Origin: Conus ventricosus
Lineage: Eukaryota; Mollusca; Gastropoda; Neogastropoda; Conidae
Direction: 5' to 3'
DNA: 64,000 nt
NCBI GenBank assembly: GCA_018398815.1
Contig: CM031596.1
Span: forward strand, 72,146,382 to 72,210,381
Positions 46,472 through 54,193 of the stretch are shown piece by piece. Position 1 is the first letter of the stretch. Every line of letters begins with the position of its first letter. The translations under genes were made by a program, and so were the position numbers. Below the pieces are notes generated by a model. The model saw nothing but the letters and a program-made list of their open reading frames with translations. It had not been told where the DNA came from and did no database searches.

Positions 46472-47424
46472 TTAAAGCGGAACTGTGTCTGGTGGGATTA
46501 TCTGCAGTTCTTCCTTCACAAAAGATCTTTGAGGAGCTGGTTGTTTTGTTGTGTCAGTTTCTCGTAAATAATACACGGGCGGATTCATTTTTACAATTCT
46601 TTTTATTTCATATGGATCAACACTCCAAACTGGATCGGTTGCCCTGATGCGAGTGTCCCCTTCTGCTTCCCCCGGTAAATAAAGGTACCTTACTTTCAAA
46701 CCAAATGGTAATAGTTTGCCGGATGAACTGACGTCTCCTTCAACAACATTTATTGTTTTTCTTTGATTGCTTGTACTGGTTTTAGCCCTTTAAATTCTTC
46801 ATTATTCATTGCGCGCAAAACTGAGGGCAGTCTTCTAACCCATTCTGTGTTGCGAGAATTGTCAATCAGCTCTCTGTGATACTGGTAGGAAAAAAGTCTT
46901 TCAGCTAACTGTTTGTTAAAGTTTTCAACTAAAGCCTGTGATCTGTGAACTCCCGGAATGCCTCTTTTAATGGTAACTCTATGTTTTAATAATAATTGAT
47001 TCACTCGCCCTTTAAATTCTTTCCCATCATCGACTTGAATCATGCGAGGATAAGTTAAGGGGCCCCGTCGGTATATCAGTTGTATGGCAACAGCAACAGC
47101 AGAAGCACTCTTTTGTGTTAATGGTTCCGCATCTTTGTATCTTGAAGCCATGTCAATGACTGTGAGTGCGTACTTAAATCTTTTTCGTCTAATCGTATCA
47201 TGAGGTAAATATAGAAGGTCCATTTGATGGGTGTCGTTCGGTATTGTATTCACAAAGTGTGGTCTCTGTATTCGTTTGGGTGCAGGTAAATAAATTTGCC
47301 AAATCGCTGTTTTAGATAACCATTCTTTTGCTGTTTGTTCACTGACTCCCGCTGCTTGACTTAGCTTTTTTATTGCCGTGATTCCCTTCCAATATCCTTT
47401 TGGCGAATAATAGATTTTGTTCAT
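46472..47424 (-). CDS. INT: Retroviral-type integrase, one frame break
   Basis: The integrase joins the element's ends to host DNA, creating the short target duplications. The frame from ATG 47424 runs to about 46760, then a missing A in an A-run shifts it, with the C-terminal 75 codons at 46472-46699 in the next frame. The N-terminus has the YWKGITAIKKL helix-turn-helix-like segment, WIYLPAPKR-type linker and then the rve core. The catalytic residues are Asp in QMDLLYL, Asp in VDDGKEF and Glu in ALVENFN, with about 34 residues between the last two. The C-terminal part (VRYLYLPGEAEGD) resembles the chromo/SH3-like tail of Polinton integrases. Confidence 0.92.
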
Positions 47425-47430
47425 TTTTAT

Positions 47431-47838
47431 TCAGCCAATATTATGCGCAACAAAATACACAACGGTCATACCAAAGGCAATAAACGCGATTTCTTGCATC
47501 TTTTGTTTTTCTGATGGTTGATAAAAGTCACTGAATTTTGGTGGGGGCAATGTCTCGATTGGTTTGCCCGTTACAAGATAATATTCTTTTATCGCTTGAT
47601 CAACATCTTTAAATGTGTAAGCTGCATGTCCCTGTTTTTTCAGTTTGTTATTAATAAAATCTAACTGCTCAATTCTCTGCTTTTCATAGTGATCTTGCGC
47701 TGCGGCTAGTTGCTCCACAGCTTTGTTATGTCTTTTTCTCTCGTCGTCATCCCGCAGTTTACTAAACGCGTAATTACTTCCGCTAAAAGCAAGCGCATTC
47801 ACCACAGCGCCGCCTATCATCATTACGAGTGAAGCCAT
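47431..47838 (-). CDS. Conserved Polinton membrane protein
   Basis: This intact 135-residue frame starts from ATG 47838, following ATTTATAAAA. It has an N-terminal hydrophobic segment MIGGAVVNALAFSGS, a charged coiled coil (ERKRHNKAVEQLAAAQDHYEKQR) and a C-terminal membrane helix (IAFIAFGMTVVYFVA). The stop is only 6 bp before the integrase start. The same arrangement next to integrase recurs in Polintons of marine invertebrates. The function is unknown; a minor virion membrane protein is possible. Confidence 0.75.
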   Translation of the reverse strand: MASLVMMIGGAVVNALAFSGSNYAFSKLRDDDERKRHNKAVEQLAAAQDHYEKQRIEQLDFINNKLKKQGHAAYTFKDVDQAIKEYYLVTGKPIETLPPPKFSDFYQPSEKQKMQEIAFIAFGMTVVYFVAHNIG

Positions 47839-47862
47839 TTTTATAAATGTATTTTTTTAACT

Positions 47863-48093
47863 TTACATATTAATACTGTCTGGAATTATTCCTTGCTTAA
47901 CTAAAAAATCTTTCGTAGCAAATGAAGCTGCAATAATAGCAATCAGCTTTGCCGAGTCTTCGAAGTCTAGTTTGCCAAGATCTGCCGGTTTTATTTTTAA
48001 CAGGCTTTTACCAAGCATTGTGTATCCTACACTTAGCCCCCCAATAACAGCAGAATGGTATACAAGGTTGGTAACAGTTTTTTCGGTGCTCAT
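47863..48093 (-). CDS. Small Polinton membrane protein
   Basis: This intact 76-residue frame starts from ATG 48093, preceded by TTTTCTAAAA. It has two hydrophobic segments, around SAVIGGLSVGYTMLG and KLIAIIAASFATK, separated by a short basic/acidic loop. It ends 24 bp before the next leftward gene. Similar small proteins sit here in related elements. The function is unknown. Confidence 0.7.
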   Translation of the reverse strand: MSTEKTVTNLVYHSAVIGGLSVGYTMLGKSLLKIKPADLGKLDFEDSAKLIAIIAASFATKDFLVKQGIIPDSINM

Positions 48094-48129
48094 TTTTAGA
48101 AAATAAAATAATTATAATTAATAAAAAAC
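48094..48129. promoter_or_regulatory. 36-bp divergent start region
   Basis: This AT-only spacer lies between divergent ATGs at 48093 (minus) and 48130 (plus), with TTAATAAAAAAC before the rightward start and TTTTCTAAAA before the leftward one. Confidence 0.55.
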
Positions 48130-48636
48130 ATGAACAGTGATGATCTACTACAGCTACAAGGCAGCCTAAACCTTCCTGAACTTATGAATGATCAAGTTGA
48201 TGACCAAGCTATTATGCCCAAAAAGGAAAGGCTGTATTCTTTGGCAGCATGTGGAAAAACAAAACAGTACCTCGGAAATGAATTCAGCATAGAACAAATT
48301 CAACAAATGTCGCCGCAAGACATTTTAAAGTATCATAACAGGTATGAAGCGCAACTTGGATCAAGAATGGTAAAAAGTGTAGGGCAAACGGTTCTTAGTT
48401 TGTACACTAAACTAGTCAGTAGATTTGCCCCCATTGATTCTGAACAAGATTTTATGTATGATTTAACGCAGGATCCAGTTTTAACTAAGACATTAGAGTC
48501 TCTGGGGTGTGATCTGTATTACAAATTTGGAACATTATTGTCGCCAGTGATTGCAGGATTAATTACTTTTAATCATATAGATTTTGTTTCCCTTAAAATG
48601 ACCAAGCCAGAAATCAGCAGAATCAGAAAACACTGA
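48130..48636 (+). CDS. Conserved Polinton protein, unknown
   Basis: This intact 168-residue frame starts from ATG 48130. It has an acidic N-terminus, then KKERLYSLAACGKTKQYLG and a helical region with a YHNRYEAQLGSRMVKSVGQ segment. No membrane or catalytic motif stands out. I recognise the family as one carried by Polintons of marine invertebrates, without known function. The last dozen codons run into the next gene's start, and the true end may be a few codons earlier if the junction contains an error. Confidence 0.7.
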   Translation: MNSDDLLQLQGSLNLPELMNDQVDDQAIMPKKERLYSLAACGKTKQYLGNEFSIEQIQQMSPQDILKYHNRYEAQLGSRMVKSVGQTVLSLYTKLVSRFAPIDSEQDFMYDLTQDPVLTKTLESLGCDLYYKFGTLLSPVIAGLITFNHIDFVSLKMTKPEISRIRKH

Positions 48637-49058
48637 ATCAGGTGGAGAAAGTGACCAGTGAAAAGCATCCTCATCCTGGGCGTGTTGAAGCAGGAAAAAA
48701 ATTAGCAGAGTGGAACAGACAAAGAAAATTAATGTTACAATCACAGAATATAACTCATCATGAAAACATAACGCCGCCAACACCAGAACAAGTTGATTCA
48801 ATGCCGGCTATAAAAACTCCATGTGATTCAAGACCTACAGCGCCAAAGTCTTCATGGAATATTGAACTTAAAACTGTTGCCATTTTTAGCACCCTTGCTG
48901 CTGTTGGGGGCGGTTATTACGGTTATAAAATATATAAACAGCAACACCAAGAACCAAAGTCCAAACAATCTCAACCACTAAATACAAAAGACGAACACAA
49001 CAGCACGCCAGGAACGCCAACAACAAAAGATCATTTTGATCCATTTCAGATGCAATAA
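48598..49058 (+). CDS. Polinton protein with basic N-terminus and one membrane helix
   Basis: The clear frame runs from about 48642 to TAA 49058 (138 codons), but there it could start only with GTG. An ATG at 48598, one frame away, is followed by Gln/Asn-rich codons in the right frame, so the gene probably starts there with a one-base error. The protein has a basic segment (RVEAGKKLAEWNRQRKL), a Pro/Thr-rich spacer and one membrane helix (VAIFSTLAAVGGGYYGYKIY), and then a hydrophilic tail. Confidence 0.65.
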
Positions 49059-49102
49059 TATTTTAAGAACTTAATTTTAAATTTTTTTAATAAAAATAGA
49101 TC

Positions 49103-49336
49103 ATGGCGTATTATAAAATGATGGAGTCAATAAATAAAGACATGGAGTCTATAAAAGACATTTCCATAGACCAGAATTGTAATCAATGCGGTTGCTTAGG
49201 ATGTAAGAACTTCATTAAAATCTATGCTAACCGATCTTGCGCAGAGAACGCTGAGCAAGATATTCTCAGCGATGACGCGTTTTTTGAGGCGTGTGTGTAC
49301 TATATTAGGCATCTGCTGTTTAAGATCAAAACATAG
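49103..49336 (+). CDS. Small cysteine-rich protein, unknown
   Basis: This intact 77-residue frame starts from ATG 49103, preceded by TTAATAAAAATAGATC. A cluster CNQCGCLGC at residues 27-35 suggests metal binding. The rest is helical and acidic. I do not recognise the family. It is the last rightward gene before the non-coding region near the right end. Confidence 0.6.
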   Translation: MAYYKMMESINKDMESIKDISIDQNCNQCGCLGCKNFIKIYANRSCAENAEQDILSDDAFFEACVYYIRHLLFKIKT

Positions 49337-49360
49337 ATTGTATTGTTTTTTGATAATTAT

Positions 49361-49640
49361 AAGATAACTTGAATAAGAACTTGGTTGTACTTAGAGGATG
49401 ACTTAGTTATGATCTTCGGTTAACTTGGGGATGACTTGAGGATGACTTGAGGACAACTTGAGTAAGAACTTAGAAGTGACTTGGGGTGACTTGAGGATGA
49501 CTTGAGTAAGAACTTGTGGATGACTTGAGGATGACTTGAGGATGACTTGAGGATGACTTGAGGATGACTTGAGGACAACTTGAGTAAGAACTTAGAAGTG
49601 ACTTGGGGTGACTTGAGTTAAGAACTTAGAAGTGACTTGA
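49361..49640 (+). repeat. GATGACTTGAG minisatellite
   Basis: About 20 imperfect copies of an 11-bp unit GATGACTTGAG are interspersed with a longer period containing AGTAAGAACTTAGAAGTGA. There is no coding potential. The repeat follows the last rightward gene directly. Confidence 0.85.
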
Positions 49641-49643
49641 GTG

Positions 49644-49706
49644 CATGCGTGGGGTGGGGGTGGGCAGGGTGGGGTGGGGTGGGGGTGTGCATGCGTGGGG
49701 TAGGAC
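49644..49706 (+). other. G-rich tract between two GCATGCGTGGGGT copies
   Basis: Runs of G (GGGGTGGGGGTGGGCAGGG and repeats) are flanked by two copies of GCATGCGTGGGGT. The tract satisfies the four-run pattern for a G-quadruplex on the plus strand. Confidence 0.7.
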
Positions 49707-49736
49707 AAACACACAAACACCAACAAACAAACAAGA

Positions 49737-50218
49737 AGCGGAACTACTAGGGCCACTTCTTGGGTTGTGACTAAACAGGTTGTGTCCCGCGCGCAACCTC
49801 AATCAACTAGGCCAAGTGATCACATATGATTCACTTGGCCTAGTTTGCCACTGAGCTTTGCAGGTACTGCCGCGCTTTGCAGGTCAAGTGATCATATATG
49901 ATCACTTGGCCTAGTTTGCCACCGAGCTTTGCTGGTGCTCCGTGCTGACGTCATTGGCGGCAGACTGCCGCGCTTTGCAGGTCAAGTGATCACATATGAT
50001 CACTTGGCCTAGTTTGCTGTGCTCCTCTTTTCTCAACCAGGCTTGCAACTGGCTTTGGCAGAGTTACAGCAGTAATTGCTGCGGCCGAGCTTTTATGGCG
50101 GCTCTAATCGCCAGTAGTTAGTACATCCGTCATTGTATATTTGGAGCATTTATATGGAGATAGTGCTAGCCACACACTACTCCTCTCCATACTGGTAGAT
50201 GTACTAAGGTCTGCCTAT
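49737..50218. promoter_or_regulatory. Non-coding region with three palindromes and CRE/CCAAT motifs
   Basis: Three palindromes share the half-site CAAGTGATCA: 49805-49845 (15-bp arms), 49885-49908 (perfect) and 49983-50006 (one mismatch). They are spaced about 80-98 bp apart, the last two within a repeated context GCGCTTTGCAGGT. A perfect CRE octamer TGACGTCA at 49946-49953 overlaps ATTGG (inverted CCAAT) at 49953-49957. A TTTATAT box is at about 50149. GC content is higher than in the rest of the element. It could be a promoter/enhancer, a replication or packaging signal, or a binding array. Confidence 0.65.
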
Positions 50219-50746
50219 CTAGTTTGTTTGCCAGAACATTCGAAAATCGTTATCCAGTTGCATAAGTTTAATAATGGTTTGGCGTTTGCTACACAGTTCA
50301 TTTATACTGATTCCTAGCTTATGAAATTTAGGATAGTTATAAAAACACATAGAAATTTGAATAAGTTTTCTAGCATGCGAATCAGCCATGTTTACCTGCG
50401 TCTTAAGAAATGAACGCCATGTTTGATGCGTTTTTTGTTTTTTAAACATGACTTGGGCTGTCTCAAGCCAACGCCCAACAATCAACGCATGATGGATTGT
50501 TTTGCTTTGGCCAACTTTCAACAATGCAGCGCCATTTTTTAGATAAGGAACCATCTCATCGATAGTCAAACACGTATTGAAATTGTCTATATCTTGGCCA
50601 ACAATATTGCCTTCAACGTTTTCATTTCCTTGAACCAACAAACCTTGAAGATAGGCGTTCATTTCCAAAGCAGTCGGTTCACTTTTTTCCTTTTCTCCAC
50701 CTTCTAGGAAAGCAATACTTCTTTTCGGTTTAACTGTAAAGAACAT
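50219..50746 (-). CDS. Accessory protein, weak resemblance to DUF3102
   Basis: This intact 175-residue frame starts from ATG 50746. The segment HALIVGRWLETAQVMF followed by WRSFLKTQVNMADSHARKLIQI has the spacing of DUF3102-like proteins (G-W-L-x2-A, W-x2-L, then R-x2-R/K). That resemblance is by eye and weak. The N-terminus may be longer: an ATG at 50850 opens a 48-codon frame (ending 50704) that overlaps it in another frame. If one base is wrong near 50745, both form one protein of about 210 residues. It is isolated at the right end of the element. Confidence 0.55.
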   Translation of the reverse strand: MFFTVKPKRSIAFLEGGEKEKSEPTALEMNAYLQGLLVQGNENVEGNIVGQDIDNFNTCLTIDEMVPYLKNGAALLKVGQSKTIHHALIVGRWLETAQVMFKKQKTHQTWRSFLKTQVNMADSHARKLIQISMCFYNYPKFHKLGISINELCSKRQTIIKLMQLDNDFRMFWQTN

Positions 50747-50850
50747 GCTTCACCTAGTTCCTTTTTTGACAAATACTCTAACATGCAGTTAAAGTAAAAC
50801 TTGTAATCTTGAATAGCACGATTCTGTTCTTCAGTAAACCTGTTAGCCAT
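50704..50850 (-). CDS. 48-codon overlapping frame or N-terminus of the accessory gene
   Basis: ATG 50850 opens a frame starting MANRFTEEQNRAIQDYKFYF that stops at 50704-50706, after overlapping the next frame by 43 bases. The composition looks protein-like rather than random. It is either the true beginning of the accessory gene with a one-base error, or a short upstream frame. Confidence 0.45.
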   Translation of the reverse strand: MANRFTEEQNRAIQDYKFYFNCMLEYLSKKELGEACSLQLNRKEVLLS

Positions 50851-51235
50851 GTTAACAAAAACACAATAATCACTAAACACAGTAAAACGCGTCCTCCCTG
50901 GACCGCTCTCTGCAAAACTCTGTGAAAAGGTGGGGGCGAAACCAGCCTTGCTGACTGTGTTACTATAAATAACCGTTCCCGCGTGACATTCCTAGCCACG
51001 CTGGAGGTTGCCGTCATCTAATTACAGGTAACCCGCTGTTGGTGTCTGACACTGCCTGATACGCCCTGCAAACTACAAACCCAGTAATTAGGTTTTGCAG
51101 GTGCAGTGTCTCATGACACCACCTGAGAGAGAAAGAGAGAGAGACAGAGAGAGAGAGATCAATCGCACCGTCTTGGTCAAGCCATACATAATATCCAGAT
51201 TTTAGGTAGGATTTCTCCGCTCTATGTTTGTTTAG
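50851..51235. other. Non-coding stretch between accessory gene and right terminal repeat
   Basis: A TATAAATA box (50964-50971) lies about 115 bp before the accessory start. It can be read on either strand. A short imperfect (GA)n stretch is at 51121-51160. Minus-strand open frames here (50778-51017, 51014-51271) show no recognisable features, and I do not call them genes. Confidence 0.45.
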
Positions 51236-51457
51236 TAAATTAGTATTAAAACGGATAATCCTACACAGCATGTTTGTTTGTAGGGTCGTTATTTTTTGGT
51301 TATTGAAAGAGAATGTGTGATGGATTATTATTTTTAATTCGTTGTTGAAGTCTTACTTGTCAGAGAACGGAGAAACACGGATTCAAGGTCGGCCGCTCGA
51401 AACCGGTTAAGACCGGTTGAGAGCGGGTGAGCTTGAATCCGTGTTTCTCCGTTCTCT
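51236..51457 (-). repeat. Right terminal inverted repeat of the Polinton
   Basis: This is the reverse complement of 35899-36119 with about ten differences in its inner half. The outer 96 bp are the same fold-back as at the left end, in perfect mirror orientation. Confidence 0.9.
51362..51457. other. Terminal fold-back (96 bp), right end
   Basis: Arms 51362-51387 and 51432-51457 are complementary over 26 bp, with the same nested stems and loop as at the left end. The loop region is the exact reverse complement of the left one. Confidence 0.9.
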
Positions 51458-51462
51458 AAACG
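51458..51462 (+). other. Right target-site duplication of the Polinton
   Basis: AAACG directly follows the terminal CTCT and repeats 35894-35898. The satellite then continues as TCTATGTTATCC, exactly as in uninterrupted units. Confidence 0.85.
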
Positions 51463-51638
51463 TCTATGTTATCCTCAATGAAGTTTTAGTAATTCACCAA
51501 AACCTTCATGGTATATGAATTATTCCTTGTTTTTTTCTATTTATTTATTTACTTATATACTTATTTATCTTTTTCTTGATATATATATATTTATTATTTC
51601 TGTATTCATTGAGGCATTTATTTAGGTATTTAGGTATG

Positions 51639-51669
51639 AAATTGAATACGTATTCAATTTGTGATTTTC

Positions 51670-51746
<77 letters not shown>

Positions 51747-54063
51747 CGTATGCCAATAATTTAACGTGGTTTACGCTATTAAGGCCCATTCACACACAAA
51801 AACGGACTATGGAGGAATGGGATGGAGGAACGGGGTAGGGGTGAGGGCTGGGGGAGGAATGGGATGGAGGAACGGTGTAGGGGTGAGGGCTGGGGGAAAT
51901 GGAGTGAGGAGGGAGGCAGATATACGAGACTTATGTGGAAACAACGTTGTACAATTGGCCTTTACAAACGTTCATCATGACATGGATCCCACATCGTGGT
52001 ATTAAAACCCTTTTGTAACTAATCCTCAGTCTGTCAATGACACTAGTAAAAAAGTCCATTTCACAACTTTGCAATAAAAACAGTCGCAAAGGGTTTCCTA
52101 GTGGGGATTTCCTTTCAAAACATGTTTTGCTCCCGGGGGAAAGAAGTGAGGTGTTGAACTTGGCCCCCAAACACGGACGAGATTGCCCAAGGTCTTCCCC
52201 CCTTTCCACAATATTGCCATTATTTGCGTTTGAAAATTTTTTTTTTGAAAAGATTCTGTGTCCTCCCCTGACTTTAGCTTCTGTAGTGAGCTGGGACGCT
52301 GTCTGTGCCACATGTGTTGGAATTTTACTCAACTTTTATTTTTCCCTTGTGTTGGGTAAAATTGCATCGTTTTTGAATCACGTTCGGTTGTATTTTTTTC
52401 CCTGTTCATGCCTTCAGTATTTTTTTTTACACTAACAGTGATACGCCCCATCTGTTTTGGTACGCACCTTTTTCAGAGTCATTTGGCCCCCCTCCGTCAG
52501 TGTGTACTGGGCCCCCCCAGTTTCCTGCTTTATTTCCGTTCATTGTTTTGAGGTATACAAAAACTGGGGGAAACAGAAGTGGAATGATGACATTGTCAGC
52601 TTCATGTGGAAACATTTTTTTTGTTTTCACTTCAGCATCGCACCATCGACGAAAATGGGCAGAGTTGGGGAAAAAAATTAAAACCGATGGAGATGAAAGG
52701 TGCCTTGCCTACCCTTGGGTTTTTTTGTGTCTTTACAGTTTTATCCCTGGTTTTTTGCTTTGGGGGGGACTTTCCCGCCCCTCCCAGGACGCTGTTTGGG
52801 AGTAACGGGGACAGGGAAAAAATCGGTTTAGTATTTAACCCCGAAGATGACAATGTGGGTTCCCCTTTTCCCTTTAGTTTTGAAAGGGGATGCCCCCTTC
52901 TGCCCGGCTGAGGTTTAGCATACTTTCTAAAGTTGGGCCCGGGAGAGTCTTAAAAAGGCATACGATCGGCTTTTGTGGAAAAAAACTGAAAATTTGAAAA
53001 ATTTGCTGTTGGGTTTGGGGGAACAAAATGAACTTCATAAGGCCAAAAAATTTTTCAATGTAGGTAGGTGGCCCCTTAGCAGTTGGGGGGAAGGGAAACC
53101 GTCTAAAAAGGGGAAAGCCTTCAGGGCGGGCCCCCCCCATCCAAAAGTTGTGGGTTTTGAGTTTCCCGGGCCCGCGAAAAAAAAAAAAAGGAAGAAAAAA
53201 AAAAATGTGAAGAAAAAAAGTGAAAACAAAAATGAGAAAAAAGTTAATTAGTTAGTTAAGTAAAAAGGGTTTGGTAGGTTTGGGGTTAGGTTTGTTTTAA
53301 ATTTGTTAGTTAATGAGAATAAGCTTTATTTCTTTTTTATTTTTTTTGGCTTCTGCCAGTTTCAGTGTAAAGGCCCCTTTCTGTATGTCTCTGACTTTTT
53401 TAATTGTCTTTTTTTAAAACGGAAAAAAAAAAAATATGTATGTAACCCAAAAGTTTTTAGAAAAAAAGAAAAAAAAATTAATTTAAAAGGAGTAGAAAAA
53501 AAAAAAAAAACAAAAAAAGAGATGGGAAATTTGGAAGATTTTAAAAAAAGAAATAAGATAGGGAGGACTGAGTGCCATGAAGACGTTATTTAGAAGTGAT
53601 TATAAATTAGAATAATAGAACAAATAACTAAATAAAATAACCCGACTAACTAAAATAAAGAAACTCTTTTTTACTTATTCATATGAGGGGCCCTTTGGGG
53701 TTTAGTTTTTTCCCTTTTGTTTATCCTCTTGCTTTTTTTGTTCTTTTTCCCTTTCCCCCCCTCCTTCCTTCCCCCCCTCCTTCTTCCCCCCCCTTCCTTC
53801 CTTTTCTTTTTTCTTTCTTTCCTTTTTTTCCCTTTCCCTTTTTTCCTTATTTGCTCTAGTGGTATAATTGTCAAAAAGTCTATGTTATCCCCAAAAGAAG
53901 TTTTAGTTTAAATTTACCAAAAACCCTTTTTGGTATATGAAATTTTTCCTTGTTTTTTTTCCCTTTTTTTATTTTCTATTTTTAAAATTATTTTCTTTTT
54001 TTTTGATTATTTTTTTATTATTTCTTTATTTTATTGAGGGATTTATTTAGGTATTTAGGTATG
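51639..54063 (+). repeat. Satellite unit 11, long type, poor sequence
   Basis: The long-type unit is about 2.43 kb. The first 370 bp, including (GA)n and two G-rich blocks, agree with sister units. From about 52005 to 54030 the text is heavily altered (see separate entry). The tRNA-like segment near 53090-53170 is barely recognisable. No gene is supported. Confidence 0.85.
52005..54030. other. Low-quality segment with homopolymer-type substitutions
   Basis: Compared with sister units, many bases have been replaced by a copy of their neighbour. For example, ACTGGCGCCACACAG reads as ACTGGGCCCCCCCAG near 52507. Reading frames here are not meaningful. The boundaries to clean sequence on both sides are fairly sharp. 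Confidence 0.8.
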
Positions 54064-54094
54064 AAATTGAATACGTATTCAATTTGTGATTTTC

Positions 54095-54193
<99 letters not shown>

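Larger units (their letters stand above)
35899..51457 (+). mobile_element. Complete Polinton/Maverick element, 15,559 bp
   Basis: The element has 221-bp terminal inverted repeats beginning AG and ending CT, a 5-bp target duplication, and a full set of hallmark genes: packaging ATPase, double-jelly-roll capsid protein, protein-primed DNA polymerase B and rve integrase, with about eleven further genes. Its length is within the usual 15-20 kb of Polintons. The gene set, including several small membrane proteins, resembles Polintons of cnidarians and molluscs. No adenovirus-type cysteine protease was recognised. Several genes have single-base frame breaks, but most look like sequence errors. It is inserted in a short-type satellite unit. 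Confidence 0.93.
34328..51638 (+). repeat. Satellite unit 10, short type, split by the complete Polinton
   Basis: This clean short-type unit has the palindrome at 34328-34349, (GA)n at 34363-34441, two G-rich blocks, the short junction near 34860 and the tRNA-like segment at 35165-35262. It is interrupted at 35898 and resumes at 51458. Net length is about 1.75 kb. Its first 1571 bp match unit 9 (1562 bp) almost base for base. Confidence 0.9.

Noticed and set aside
49361..49640. Possible CRISPR-like array
   Set aside because: The unit is 11 bp with no unique spacers, the context is an animal mobile element, and no cas-like gene is present. It is a minisatellite.
50778..51271. Two minus-strand frames between the accessory gene and the right terminal repeat
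   Set aside because: No motif, no start-proximal A-rich motif, overlap with each other, and one begins inside the terminal repeat and runs through a GA stretch.
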